Assembly: GCF_900114615.1 (NCBI RefSeq)
Contig: NZ_FOTS01000035.1
Coordinates: forward strand, 1-55,380
From: Pelosinus propionicus DSM 13327
GTDB taxonomy: Bacteria > Bacillota > Negativicutes > DSM-13327
Direction of reading: 5' to 3'
DNA: 55,380 nucleotides
Shown: in pieces, positions 18,618 through 27,689 of the stretch
Numbering within the stretch: position 1 is the stretch's first letter
Layout of the letters: each line of letters starts with the position of its first letter
Made by a program: the position numbers and the translations under genes
Notes under the pieces: generated by a model
Databases searched by the model: none
Told to the model about the DNA's origin: nothing
The model's input: only the letters and a program-made list of their open reading frames with translations

Positions 18618-20306
18618 ATGGAAAAATTAATTCATTTGATTGAAACAATGAAACCGATGTTTGAAAAAGTTTCAAATAACCCTTATCTTAGAGCCATTAG
18701 AGATGGATTTGTAAGTTGTATTCCAGTCGTTTTATTTTCAAGTATGTTCATCTTAGTTGCATGTGTTCCAAATATATTCGGCTATGTTTGGCCTGATGAT
18801 ATTAGTCAGGTACTATGGAAAGCTTATAATTATTCCATGGGAATTTTAGCAGTGCTTATGGTAGCAACGATTGCAAAGAGCTTAACCGATAATTTTAATA
18901 ATTTGTTGCCTAAGTTGAGACAAATTAATCCGGTATCTGTCATGATTGTTTCCATTTGTTGTTTTCTTTTATTAAGTGTTGAGTCCGTGAAAGGTGGATT
19001 TTCTAGTGAATACATGGGAACGAAAGGCTTATTATCTGCATTTGTTGTAGCTTTTATCATACCTAATATTTATAAATTTTGTGTAAAAAACAATATTACC
19101 ATCAAAATGCCAGATGAAGTACCCCATAATATTTCACAGACCTTTGCCGATTTAATTCCGCTAGCAGTATCCGTTTTACTTTTTTGGTTAGTTAGCATAT
19201 TTTTCAAAGATCTTGCCGGAATGGTATTCAGTGCATGGATTTTAGAAGTATTCAAGCCGTTGTTTACGGCAGCAGATGGATACGTTGGTTTGGCAATCAT
19301 TTATGGTGCAATGGCAATGTTTTGGTTTATCGGTATTCATGGTCCTTCCATTGTGGAACCAGCAGTAACAGCAATCTATATTGCAAACATTGAAGCAAAC
19401 TTAAAATTGTTTCAAGCTGGCGAACATGTAACGAATGTATTGACACATGGTACTTCTTACTTTGTCGCAACACTAGGTGGTACAGGGGCAACGTTAATGT
19501 TTGCAGTAATGTGTGCATTTATTGCAAAATCAAAACAGTTAAAAGCAGTTGGAAAGACGTCTGTTGTTCCAGTATTATTTGCCGTCAATGAACCCATTTT
19601 ATTTGGTGCACCCATTGTATTAAATCCAGTATTCTTTGTACCTTTTATCTGTGCGCCCATCGTGAATGTTTGGTTATTTAAATTCTTTATTGAGAATTTG
19701 GGAATGAATGGTTTTGTTTATATTTTGCCATGGACGACTCCAGGGACAATCGGTTTGATTTTAGGAACTGGTTTTGCAAAATTATCATTTATTTTAGCTC
19801 CGCTATTATTACTTATTGATTTTGTAATTTATTATCCCTTCTTTAAAGTTTACGATAAGCAACTAGTAGCAAGAGAATTTGACGATAACGGTGAAAGCGA
19901 AGAAGTAAATTTTCAAATGATGCAAGTTCCAACTGTTGCGACAAAGGAAACAGTTGTACAGGCAGTTGTTGTTAAAAATACAGATAAACAGTTAGCCGTG
20001 CTGGTGCTTTGTGCAAGTGGCGCAACAAGTAGTATGCTTGCAAAATCAATAGCTAAAGGGGCAAAGGAAAAAGGGATTAATTTGGATTCGATCGCCATGG
20101 CATATGGACAGCATAAAGAAAAAATTACTGATTTTGATTTGATTGTGCTGGCACCGCAAATGGCATCTATGTATGATGAATTAAAGCGTGACTGCGATGC
20201 AAAAGGTGTAAAATCAGCCACAACTTCGGGGAAAGAATATGTCAAATTGACAAGAGAGTCTGAAGCGGCAGTGAATTTTGCGTTAAATTTAATCCACCAA
20301 CAGTAA
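18618..20306 (+). CDS. lacE: PTS lactose-type EIICB permease
   Basis: This 562-aa membrane protein imports and phosphorylates beta-galactosides. EIIC spans residues 1-415 with about ten membrane segments and the family motifs FIGIHGPSIVEPAV and FAVNEPILFGAPIV. A linker of about 35 residues leads to EIIB at 458-562, whose phosphocysteine is C465 in VLVLCASGATSSML. The EIIC-EIIB fusion and length match LacE of staphylococci and streptococci. GGTGGGAGGG precedes the start. With the galactanase nearby, galactobiose or galactotriose from galactan may be the natural substrate rather than lactose. Confidence 0.92.
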   Translation: MEKLIHLIETMKPMFEKVSNNPYLRAIRDGFVSCIPVVLFSSMFILVACVPNIFGYVWPDDISQVLWKAYNYSMGILAVLMVATIAKSLTDNFNNLLPKLRQINPVSVMIVSICCFLLLSVESVKGGFSSEYMGTKGLLSAFVVAFIIPNIYKFCVKNNITIKMPDEVPHNISQTFADLIPLAVSVLLFWLVSIFFKDLAGMVFSAWILEVFKPLFTAADGYVGLAIIYGAMAMFWFIGIHGPSIVEPAVTAIYIANIEANLKLFQAGEHVTNVLTHGTSYFVATLGGTGATLMFAVMCAFIAKSKQLKAVGKTSVVPVLFAVNEPILFGAPIVLNPVFFVPFICAPIVNVWLFKFFIENLGMNGFVYILPWTTPGTIGLILGTGFAKLSFILAPLLLLIDFVIYYPFFKVYDKQLVAREFDDNGESEEVNFQMMQVPTVATKETVVQAVVVKNTDKQLAVLVLCASGATSSMLAKSIAKGAKEKGINLDSIAMAYGQHKEKITDFDLIVLAPQMASMYDELKRDCDAKGVKSATTSGKEYVKLTRESEAAVNFALNLIHQQ

Positions 20307-20335
20307 AATAATAGAGATAAAAGGCGGTTATAAAA

Positions 20336-21763
20336 ATGAAGCAATTTGCAGATGATTTTATATTTGGTGGTGCGACTGCGGCTTTTCAAGTAGAAGGTGC
20401 AGCGAAGGAAGACGGCAGGGGACCGTGCTGCTGGGATGAATATATGAACAGACCGGGCAGCTGTTTCAATGGTGATAAGGCAAGCGACTTTTATCATAAA
20501 TACAAGGATGATCTTGAGTTAGCAAATGAGTTTGGCATTAATGGTATTCGAATTTCTATCTCATGGAGCCGGATTATTCCAGATGGATCTGGTGAGGTAA
20601 ATCGTAAGGGAATCGATTTTTACAATCGGCTCATTGATGAATGTATTAAAAATGAGGTAGAACCATTTGTTACGTTGCATCATTTTGATACGCCGCTAAC
20701 GCTTTTTGAAAAAGGTGATTGGCTAAACAGAGATATAATTGCACATTTTGTTAGATTTGCTGAGATCTGTTTTGTACATTTTGGCGATCGCGTAAAAAAA
20801 TGGGCCACTTTCAATGAACCTTGGTCGGTTGCCCAAAATGGCTATATCATTGGAAATTTTCCGCCAAGTATTAAGTTTGATATTCCTAAAGCTGTCCAGA
20901 TAATGCACAATATGATGGTTGCCCATGCTAAGACTATCAACTTATATAAAACTATGAATCTGCCAGGGGAAATTGGTATCGTTCATACGTTGGAAGGCAA
21001 GTGTCCCATCAGCGATAAAGCGGAAGATAAGCGGGCGGCTTATTTAGATGATACCATTGCCAATACGTTTATGCTTGATGCGTGCTTTAAAGGGGAATAC
21101 GGCAAAGATACGCTAGAGACAATACACGAAATTCTCAAAAAGAATCATGGAACCTTTACTGTTTATGATGGGGATATGGATATTATCCGGACTGCGTCAA
21201 AAGATATCGATTTTTTAGGAATGAATTATTATTCCAGTCATTTTTTGCAGGGCTATGACGGCGAAAGTAAAATGCATCATAACGGGACGGGGGAAAAAGG
21301 CACTAGTGTATTTGCATTGCAGGGGATTGGTGCACGGGTAAGCAATCCAAACGTGGAAACGACGGATTGGGACTGGCCGATCTATCCCCAAGGAATGTAT
21401 GAAATGCTGGTTAGAATCAAAAGAGACTATCCAAATTACAAAAAGATTTATATCGCAGAAAATGGCATGGGATATAAAGATGATTTCGTTGATGGAAACA
21501 TTGATGATACGCCGCGTATTGAATATATTAGGAAACATTTCACTTATATTTTGAAGGCCATTCAAGAAGGCGTGAATGTTAAAGGGTATTATGTGTGGTC
21601 GCTGATGGATGTTTTGTCGTGGTCGAACGGCTATAATAAACGCTATGGTCTATTTTATGTAGACTTTGAAAGCCAAAAACGTTATCCGAAAAAAAGTGCA
21701 TATTGGTTTAAAAAAATGTCAAAAACAAAGCGGCTGGTAAGTGTCGACGATGTAGAAATTTAG
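20336..21763 (+). CDS. lacG: 6-phospho-beta-galactosidase (GH1)
   Basis: This 475-aa cytoplasmic GH1 enzyme hydrolyses phosphorylated beta-galactosides. The acid/base is E161 in TFNEPW and the nucleophile is E375 in YIAENGMG. The phosphate-binding triad of 6-phospho-beta-glycosidases is present as S430, K435 and Y437 in SNGYNKRYGLFYVD. These mark it as acting on 6-phosphosugars. The galactose specificity is inferred from lacA/lacB beside it; W429 before the serine fits LacG. It follows lacE by 29 bases. Confidence 0.93.
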   Translation: MKQFADDFIFGGATAAFQVEGAAKEDGRGPCCWDEYMNRPGSCFNGDKASDFYHKYKDDLELANEFGINGIRISISWSRIIPDGSGEVNRKGIDFYNRLIDECIKNEVEPFVTLHHFDTPLTLFEKGDWLNRDIIAHFVRFAEICFVHFGDRVKKWATFNEPWSVAQNGYIIGNFPPSIKFDIPKAVQIMHNMMVAHAKTINLYKTMNLPGEIGIVHTLEGKCPISDKAEDKRAAYLDDTIANTFMLDACFKGEYGKDTLETIHEILKKNHGTFTVYDGDMDIIRTASKDIDFLGMNYYSSHFLQGYDGESKMHHNGTGEKGTSVFALQGIGARVSNPNVETTDWDWPIYPQGMYEMLVRIKRDYPNYKKIYIAENGMGYKDDFVDGNIDDTPRIEYIRKHFTYILKAIQEGVNVKGYYVWSLMDVLSWSNGYNKRYGLFYVDFESQKRYPKKSAYWFKKMSKTKRLVSVDDVEI

Positions 21764-21770
21764 TTTTTGT

Positions 21771-21836
21771 CACCAATGGACAGTCAGGATAATAAGGCAG
21801 TATTTGCTGTTAGAAAACTTGGCTAATCCATTGGTG
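21771..21836. other. Inverted repeat in the lacG-porin gap (outer)
   Basis: CACCAATGGA at 21771-21780 and TCCATTGGTG at 21827-21836 are perfect 10-base arms around a 46-base loop. No T run follows, so it is not a standard terminator. It begins seven bases after the lacG stop. Confidence 0.5.
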
Positions 21837-21860
21837 TTCAAAATAGGAGACGGCTGGAAG

Positions 21861-21900
21861 GGTCGTGATATTGGAAACAAGGATAACAATATTACGATCC
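21861..21900. other. Inverted repeat upstream of the porin gene (inner)
   Basis: GGTCGTGATATTG at 21861-21873 can pair with CAATATTACGATCC at 21887-21900 apart from one bulge and a G-U pair. It lies in the probable 5' leader of the porin mRNA, without a T run, and could stabilise a processed transcript. Confidence 0.45.
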
Positions 21901-21937
21901 TAACAGGTGCTCAAAAAAATATTTAGGAGGAAATAAA

Positions 21938-23299
21938 ATGAGAAAACAGTTTCTTGTCTCTGCAGCAGTCGTAGGTGTTTTAAGTTTTTCCAGTGTTGCT
22001 TTGGCGGCCCAGGCAAATCCATTTACCAGTGTACCGAAAGATCATTGGGCTTATTCGGCAGTTGAAAAGTTAGTACATGCTGGTTTAGTTGATGGTTATG
22101 GTGACACAGATTTCCGCGGTGAAAAAGCGATTAGTCGTTATGAAATGGCAGAATTAGTTGCAAAAGCGATGGCTAATGTTGACAAAGCAGATGATGTAAA
22201 TAAGGCAGCACTAGATCGTTTGTCAAAAGAATATTCTGATGAGCTAAGGAATATGGGAGTTCGTCTAACAAACGTAGAAAATAGGATGTCTTCTTTTAAA
22301 TGGTATGGGGACGCTCGTATGCGATATCAAACAAATTATAACAGCAATATAACTGAAAATTCAAAATACGGTAACTCCAGCCGTATTCAGGAACGAGTAC
22401 GACTTGGGTTTTATGGTGAAATTGCGGAAAATATATCTGTGAATGGACGCCTTAAAATGGAAAACACAAGTCATAACAATGATGGCTGGGGGACAAAAAA
22501 TGACGACAGCGGCCAACATAATAGCGCATATCTTGATTTGCTCAGTTTAGACTGGAAAAATAAAGATACAAAAGTTTCTGTTGGTCGCCAATCTGTAACG
22601 CTTGGTCAGGGGATTATTTGGAATGATAATCCAATTGATGGTATTTATGTAAGTGAAAAGCTTGGAAGAGCAACTATATCTGCAGGCTGGGGTGACTTAA
22701 CGGCTGAAAACTGGAAAGACAATACTATGGATGCATTTTTAGCAAACATTAGTGTTCCCATTAGCAGTAAGACAACTTTTACTACGGCTATGTTAAAAAC
22801 AAATGGTGGCGCTAATAATACGGTTAGTACGATGAGGGATAACTATGGTGATGGTACTTGGAAATCACCATTTTCGTTAGAGCAATATTCTGTAGGATTT
22901 AATAGTCAATTATCTTCAAAAGTAAATTTATTGGTGGAAGGTGTTACGAATAAAGCCGATGTTCCGGATAATGCCCAGAAAAATGGCTGGTGGAGCAGAT
23001 TAACTTATGGGAATCAACAATGGAATACTGCAAATACATATAATGTTTATTTAGATTATGTACACTTGGGGAATTATGCTGTAGATTCTACTGGTTGGGG
23101 GCATATATTAAATACTGCAGGTGGTAATGGATATGGTAATGATGGTGAAAAAGGTTTGGGTATTGGAATAAGCTATATGCTTGCAGCCAATACAAATCTG
23201 GATGTTAACTACTACAAACTCAAAGCGTATGATTCGGCAGTATCTGGGTTCGATAAATATAAAGATGCATACAATGTATCGCTATGTTTTAGCTTTTAA
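21938..23299 (+). CDS. S-layer-homology-domain porin (OmpM-like outer-membrane protein)
   Basis: This 453-aa exported protein has a signal peptide (cleavage likely after ALA, residue 23). One SLH domain follows at about 27-75 (FTSVPKDHWAYSAVEKLVHAGLVDGYGD, shown split: SVPKDHWAYS then GLVDGYGDTDF). A short coiled-coil linker (85-120) leads to about 330 residues of alternating beta strands ending in aromatic F (LCFSF), the usual outer-membrane beta-barrel end. OmpM-type proteins in Negativicutes tether the outer membrane to the cell wall through SLH and form pores. Its place between lacG and the galactanase gene suggests a pore for galactan oligosaccharides; that specificity is inferred. AGGAGG precedes the ATG. 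Confidence 0.9.
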   Translation: MRKQFLVSAAVVGVLSFSSVALAAQANPFTSVPKDHWAYSAVEKLVHAGLVDGYGDTDFRGEKAISRYEMAELVAKAMANVDKADDVNKAALDRLSKEYSDELRNMGVRLTNVENRMSSFKWYGDARMRYQTNYNSNITENSKYGNSSRIQERVRLGFYGEIAENISVNGRLKMENTSHNNDGWGTKNDDSGQHNSAYLDLLSLDWKNKDTKVSVGRQSVTLGQGIIWNDNPIDGIYVSEKLGRATISAGWGDLTAENWKDNTMDAFLANISVPISSKTTFTTAMLKTNGGANNTVSTMRDNYGDGTWKSPFSLEQYSVGFNSQLSSKVNLLVEGVTNKADVPDNAQKNGWWSRLTYGNQQWNTANTYNVYLDYVHLGNYAVDSTGWGHILNTAGGNGYGNDGEKGLGIGISYMLAANTNLDVNYYKLKAYDSAVSGFDKYKDAYNVSLCFSF

Positions 23300-23316
23300 G
23301 ATTAGGGGGCTTTGCA

Positions 23317-23388
23317 ATGATAAGCGGACAAAAAAAGAAACTTGTTGATAAACGCATTTTTATAGACAGCGGCCAGGCTAACCTATAG
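23317..23388 (+). other. Possible 23-codon reading frame after the porin gene
   Basis: ATG 23317 runs 23 codons to TAG at 23386-23388, after AGGGGGC. The peptide begins MISGQKKKLVDKRIF. A leader peptide or chance frame are both possible; there is no sign of conservation to use. Confidence 0.2.
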
Positions 23389-23432
23389 ATACGTTTTGGA
23401 CAAGTTCCTTATCAAGTATTATTCTTGAGAAA

Positions 23433-23473
23433 TTTCGTAAATCCTCTTGCGCAAGGCAGGCGGATTTACGAAA
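23433..23473. other. Compound inverted repeat upstream of the galactanase gene
   Basis: TTTCGTAAATCC at 23433-23444 and GGATTTACGAAA at 23462-23473 are perfect 12-base arms. Inside them CTTGCGCAAG at 23446-23455 is itself a palindrome. There is no T run. It lies 46 bases before the start codon and could be a processing hairpin or an operator. Confidence 0.5.
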
Positions 23474-23519
23474 ATCACATAGTAAATGATAGGTTTGAAT
23501 AAATAAATGAGGTGAAGAT

Positions 23520-25382
23520 ATGCGAAAAAATAAATTAGCTTCCTTTGTATTCTCTGCATTAATGGCGGGAACCATCCTATTTGGTGCACCGTTTGCAGAA
23601 GCTGCAATTCATGTAAATCCAATCGATGGCATACGTCCTGATTTTATCAAGGGGGCAGATATATCAATATTAAAGGAGATTGAATTAAAAGGTGGCAAAT
23701 TCTATGATCAAGGCGTAGAAAAAGACTGCTTAGATATTTTACAACAACATGGTATTAACTGGGTACGTCTTAGAATTTGGAATAATCCGATTGTAAATGG
23801 CATTGAGGTAGGCGGTGGCAATACGGATGAAGTAAAAGCATTAGAAATTGCGGCACGTGCGAAAGCAAAAGGCATGAAAGTACTCATTGACTTCCACTAC
23901 AGTGATTTCTGGGCTGATCCAGGTAAACAAAATAAACCGGCAGCATGGACAAATCATAATGCAAAACAACTTGAAAAAGATGTATATGACTATACTAGTA
24001 AAGTGATGAAAGATTTTACATCCAAAGGCATTGAACCAGATATGGTGCAAATCGGTAACGAACTTAACAACGGGATGTTATGGCCAGAAGGTAAAACGAC
24101 AAGTCCAGAAGGTTATAAAAATCTTGCCAATATGATTCGTCAAGGATTGAAAGCGGTTCGTGATAATGATCCAGACAAAAGTGTCAAGCTGATGGTTCAT
24201 CTAGCAAATGGTGGCGATAATAGTTTATATCGCAGCTTCTTTGATGCCTTAATTTTAGAAAATAAGGTAAACGATTTTGATGTGATTGGACTGTCTTACT
24301 ATCCATTCTGGCATGGCAAAATGGAACAGCTCGAAAGTAATATGAACGATGTCAGTGCTCGTTATAATAAAGATGTTGCTGTCGTAGAAACAGCATTAGG
24401 CTTTACAAACGATGGCTTCGATTCTCAAAAGAACTGCTATGGGCCAAACGAAGAAGGGCTTGGCGGTTACAAAAGCAGTGTACAAGGGCAGGCAACTGGA
24501 CTTAGAAATATCATAGAAGCAGTAAGCAAAGTAAATAATAAACGTGGTATTGGTGTATTTTATTGGGAGCCAGATTGGATTCCAACACCCGGAGTTGGCT
24601 GGAAACAAGGCGAGGGTAACGAATGGGAAAACCTTGCAATGTTTGATTTCAAAGGAAATGCCTTAGAATCTCTTGATGTATTCAACCTTGTGTCTGACCC
24701 TAATAATCAATTTGTACAAGCAGCAGTTAAAGAACTAGAACCGGCGGCTGTTATTGGCAATATTGGTATACCAACAGAGCTGCCAAAAGGAATTAGTGCT
24801 GTTTATACAGATGATTCAGTAAAAGAACTTCCTGTTTCTTGGGAGAACGCAGCACCAGTTTATGATGCGGTAGGTAATTATAGAGTCAGTGGGGCCGTTC
24901 TTGGCACCGATCAAAAAGCAATTGCTAAAATCAATATTATTAACAAGGTCAACCTTGTGAAAAATGGTAACTTCGAAACTGGTGATTTGAGCCAATGGAC
25001 AATTAAAGGTGATGTTAGTTCCGTTAATAATGCAAATTCTGCTGGCGATGTTCGCGATAAGAGTGCAATGCACTACTGGGCTAATAAACCCTTTGCTTTT
25101 ACTGCAACGCAGACGATTACCGGTGTAAAGAATGGTAAATACACGCTGTCAGTATGGACACAAGGCGGCGGTGGTGAAAAAGCGATACAACTGTTTGCTA
25201 GTGACTATGGTGGCAGCAAAATGACAGCTGCCATTATGAATGATGGCTGGAACAAGTGGCATCAATGGACGATTAAGGATATCAATGTTACGAATGGGCA
25301 AATAACAATTGGCCTTGATAATCAAGCAAATGCAGGAAACTGGGGATCTTTTGATGATATGGAACTGTATGCTCAAGATTAA
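23520..25382 (+). CDS. Secreted arabinogalactan endo-beta-1,4-galactanase (GH53)
   Basis: This 620-aa enzyme cuts beta-1,4-galactan, a side chain of pectin. A signal peptide (cleavage after AEA, about residue 28) is followed by a GH53 domain at 35-400, with acid/base E181 in VQIGNELNNGMLW and nucleophile E290 in VVETALGF. A bacterial Ig-like segment at about 415-475 (AVYTDDSVKELPVSW) comes next. A C-terminal beta-sandwich carbohydrate-binding module starts at NLVKNGNFETGDLSQW and resembles the CBM61 galactan-binding type found with GH53. No SLH domain or sortase signal is seen, so it is probably released or held only by its CBM. Confidence 0.93.
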   Translation: MRKNKLASFVFSALMAGTILFGAPFAEAAIHVNPIDGIRPDFIKGADISILKEIELKGGKFYDQGVEKDCLDILQQHGINWVRLRIWNNPIVNGIEVGGGNTDEVKALEIAARAKAKGMKVLIDFHYSDFWADPGKQNKPAAWTNHNAKQLEKDVYDYTSKVMKDFTSKGIEPDMVQIGNELNNGMLWPEGKTTSPEGYKNLANMIRQGLKAVRDNDPDKSVKLMVHLANGGDNSLYRSFFDALILENKVNDFDVIGLSYYPFWHGKMEQLESNMNDVSARYNKDVAVVETALGFTNDGFDSQKNCYGPNEEGLGGYKSSVQGQATGLRNIIEAVSKVNNKRGIGVFYWEPDWIPTPGVGWKQGEGNEWENLAMFDFKGNALESLDVFNLVSDPNNQFVQAAVKELEPAAVIGNIGIPTELPKGISAVYTDDSVKELPVSWENAAPVYDAVGNYRVSGAVLGTDQKAIAKINIINKVNLVKNGNFETGDLSQWTIKGDVSSVNNANSAGDVRDKSAMHYWANKPFAFTATQTITGVKNGKYTLSVWTQGGGGEKAIQLFASDYGGSKMTAAIMNDGWNKWHQWTIKDINVTNGQITIGLDNQANAGNWGSFDDMELYAQD

Positions 25383-25420
25383 CCATAGTATTGTAGTATC
25401 TTTGCGTTACTAACTCATAT

Positions 25421-25443
25421 GCCGGCTGCCACGCCGGCTTTTT
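25421..25443 (+). terminator. Terminator after the galactanase gene
   Basis: GCCGGC at 25421-25426 pairs with GCCGGC at 25433-25438 around TGCCAC and is followed by TTTTT. Confidence 0.8.
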
Positions 25444-25505
25444 CAATCGTTTGGAGGAGACATTTTTTTAGGTATATTTGTATGTGTTGGGAGTGGGAGG
25501 GGCTT

Positions 25506-26690
25506 ATGATAAATTTTCAACGATGTGAAGCAATGTTTAAAAAAATATTTCATCAAACAAATTATAGAATTTTTTTTGCGCCAGGAAGAATTAATCTAAT
25601 TGGCGAGCATACGGATTATAATGGCGGTCATGTTTTTCCTTGTGCCATTACTTTTGGAACCTATGGGATTGCCCAAAAAAATAATGACAATATCATTCGT
25701 GTGTACTCTATGAACTTTCCAGAAAAAGGAGTTTTTGAGTTTTCGTTGAAAGAATTAGAGTATACCAAAGAGCATGAGTGGGCGAATTATCCGAAAGGAG
25801 TGATTCGCTATCTGATCGAAGATGGGTATGAGATTACTGCGGGGATGAATATTTTATTTTATGGTAATATTCCCAATGGAGCAGGCCTTTCCTCTTCGGC
25901 TTCGATTGAATTAGTAACAGGTATATTAGCAGCAGGCTTATTTGATTTAGTCATTGATCGCATTGATCTAGTAAAAATAGGTAAAAAAGTTGAGAATAAC
26001 TTCATCGGTGTAAATAGTGGTATTATGGATCAATTTGCAATAGGAATGGGGAAAGCCCATCATGGGATTTTACTAAATTGTCAAACCTTACAGTATTCTT
26101 ATGCCCCTATTATTTTAGAAAATTACAATATTATCATTATGAATACCAATAAACGCCGTGAACTTGCTGACTCGAACTATAATGAGCGAAGAAGTCAATG
26201 TGAAGCCGCGCTGATCTTGCTGCAAAAAGAACTTCACATCCAATCTCTTGGTGAAGTGTCGGAAGGAACATTTGAGAAATATAAAAAAATGATTCCGATT
26301 GATGTTTTGATAAAACGTGCAAAACACGCAGTGTATGAAAATTTGCGCACAATTAAAGCTTTAGAAGCGTTAAAGCGGGGAGACTTGTTAGGGTTTGGCG
26401 TATTAATGAACCAATCTCACATTTCGTTGTGAGATGATTATGAAGTGACAGGCAAAGAATTAGATACATTGGTGGAAGCTGCATGGGAGCAGCCTGGTGT
26501 AATAGGGGCACGTATGACGGGTGCAGGATTTGGCGGTTGTGCGATTGCAATTGTTGAGCAACGGCATACCGATTCCTTTATTACTCTAGTTGGGAAAAAA
26601 TATGAGGAAAGAATTGGCTATAGGGGAACATTCTATGTTGCAAGCATAGATGATGGAGCAAGGGAAATAAACAAGGAGGTCATAATATGA
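25506..26690 (+). pseudogene. galK: Galactokinase gene interrupted by an in-frame TGA
   Basis: The full galactokinase sequence is present in one frame (394 codons from ATG 25506, after GGGAGGGG), but codon 309 is TGA (26430-26432). It falls in QSHISL-*-DDYEVTGKE, where family members have arginine (SLRDDYEVTG), so a single C-to-T or A-to-T change from CGA or AGA explains it. Both halves keep their motifs: GRINLIGEHTDYNGG and GAGLSSSASIE before the stop, MTGAGFGGCAIAIV after it. The truncated product lacks the third GHMP motif, so it should be inactive unless the stop is read through. The far end overlaps galE (ATGA), so coupling of translation may be weakened. A sequencing error is also possible. 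Confidence 0.88.
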
Positions 26691-27676
26691 GTATTTTAGT
26701 TCTCGGTGGTGCAGGTTATATTGGCTCACATGCTGTATATCAGTTAGTCGAACAAGGGCATGAGGTAGTTGTGCTTGACAATTTGCAGACTGGTCATGAA
26801 CAAGCTGTTCATTCTAAGGCAACCTTTTATAACGGAGATGTTCGTGATAAAGAGTTTTTAAGGCATGTATTTGCAAAAGAAGACATTCATACTGTAATGC
26901 ATTTTGCTGCTAGTTCCACGGTAGGAGAATCCATGGAAAATCCTCTTAAATATTTTGATAACAACATGTATGGAGCACAAATTTTGTTAGAAACGATGAA
27001 TGAATTTCATATTAAAAATATTGTGTTTTCTTCTACGGCAGCAACTTATGGCGAGCCCAAACAGGTACCTATTACAGAAGATATGCCGACGAATCCAACT
27101 AATCCTTATGGCGAAAGCAAGCTCGCCATGGAAAAATTAATGAAATGGTGTGATGTTGCATATGGTATTAAATATGTATCTCTCCGTTATTTTAACGTAG
27201 CAGGAGCTAGATGCGATGGAAGAATTGGTGAAGACCATGCAATTGAAACCCATTTAATACCCCTTGTGCTGCAGGTGGCATTAGGTAAAAGAGAGTATAT
27301 AACAATTTTTGGTGAGGACTATCAAACAAAAGATGGGACTTGCATTCGTGATTACATTCATGTGGAAGATTTGATTGAAGCTCACATTTTAGCAATGAAT
27401 TACTTACGGAATCAAGGTGAAAGTGATATCTTCAATCTTGGCAGCAGCCAGGGTTTTTCAGTTAAGGAAATTGTTGAAGCAGCAAGAGCAGTCACCAAAC
27501 ATCCGATTCCAATTAAAATAGGTGAAAGAAGAGCAGGCGATCCTAGTACCTTAATTGCTTCTGCAGCGAAGGCAAAAGAAATACTAGGTTGGCAGCCAAA
27601 ACGTACTTTAATCCAGCAAATCATTACAGATGCTTGGAATTGGCATCAAAATCATCCAGAAGGCTATAATGATTAA
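26687..27676 (+). CDS. galE: UDP-glucose 4-epimerase
   Basis: This 329-aa SDR-family enzyme interconverts UDP-galactose and UDP-glucose with bound [12 protein letters not shown] at the N-terminus is the NAD site and YGESK (Y144, K148) the catalytic pair; the [11 protein letters not shown] segment with its SST also matches. AAGGAGG precedes the start. The start codon overlaps the stop of galK (ATGA), so it belongs to the gal operon. Confidence 0.96.
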   Translation: MSILVLGGAGYIGSHAVYQLVEQGHEVVVLDNLQTGHEQAVHSKATFYNGDVRDKEFLRHVFAKEDIHTVMHFAASSTVGESMENPLKYFDNNMYGAQILLETMNEFHIKNIVFSSTAATYGEPKQVPITEDMPTNPTNPYGESKLAMEKLMKWCDVAYGIKYVSLRYFNVAGARCDGRIGEDHAIETHLIPLVLQVALGKREYITIFGEDYQTKDGTCIRDYIHVEDLIEAHILAMNYLRNQGESDIFNLGSSQGFSVKEIVEAARAVTKHPIPIKIGERRAGDPSTLIASAAKAKEILGWQPKRTLIQQIITDAWNWHQNHPEGYND

Positions 27677-27689
27677 TAAGGAGATCAAT

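Noticed and set aside
19913-20497. A 194-codon minus-strand frame across the end of lacE and start of lacG
   Set aside because: It overlaps two clear genes and has no recognisable domain or start signal.
23378-23622. Minus-strand frames over the porin-galactanase gap
   Set aside because: They owe their length to the inverted repeat and lack start signals or recognisable domains.
25419-25505. An upstream extension of galK from 25419
   Set aside because: It runs through the galactanase terminator. The ATG at 25506 has a strong ribosome binding site and gives the family length.
26430-26432. Selenocysteine or programmed recoding at the galK TGA
   Set aside because: The family has arginine here, not cysteine, and I see no SECIS-like hairpin. 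A point nonsense change is the simpler reading, though readthrough is not excluded.
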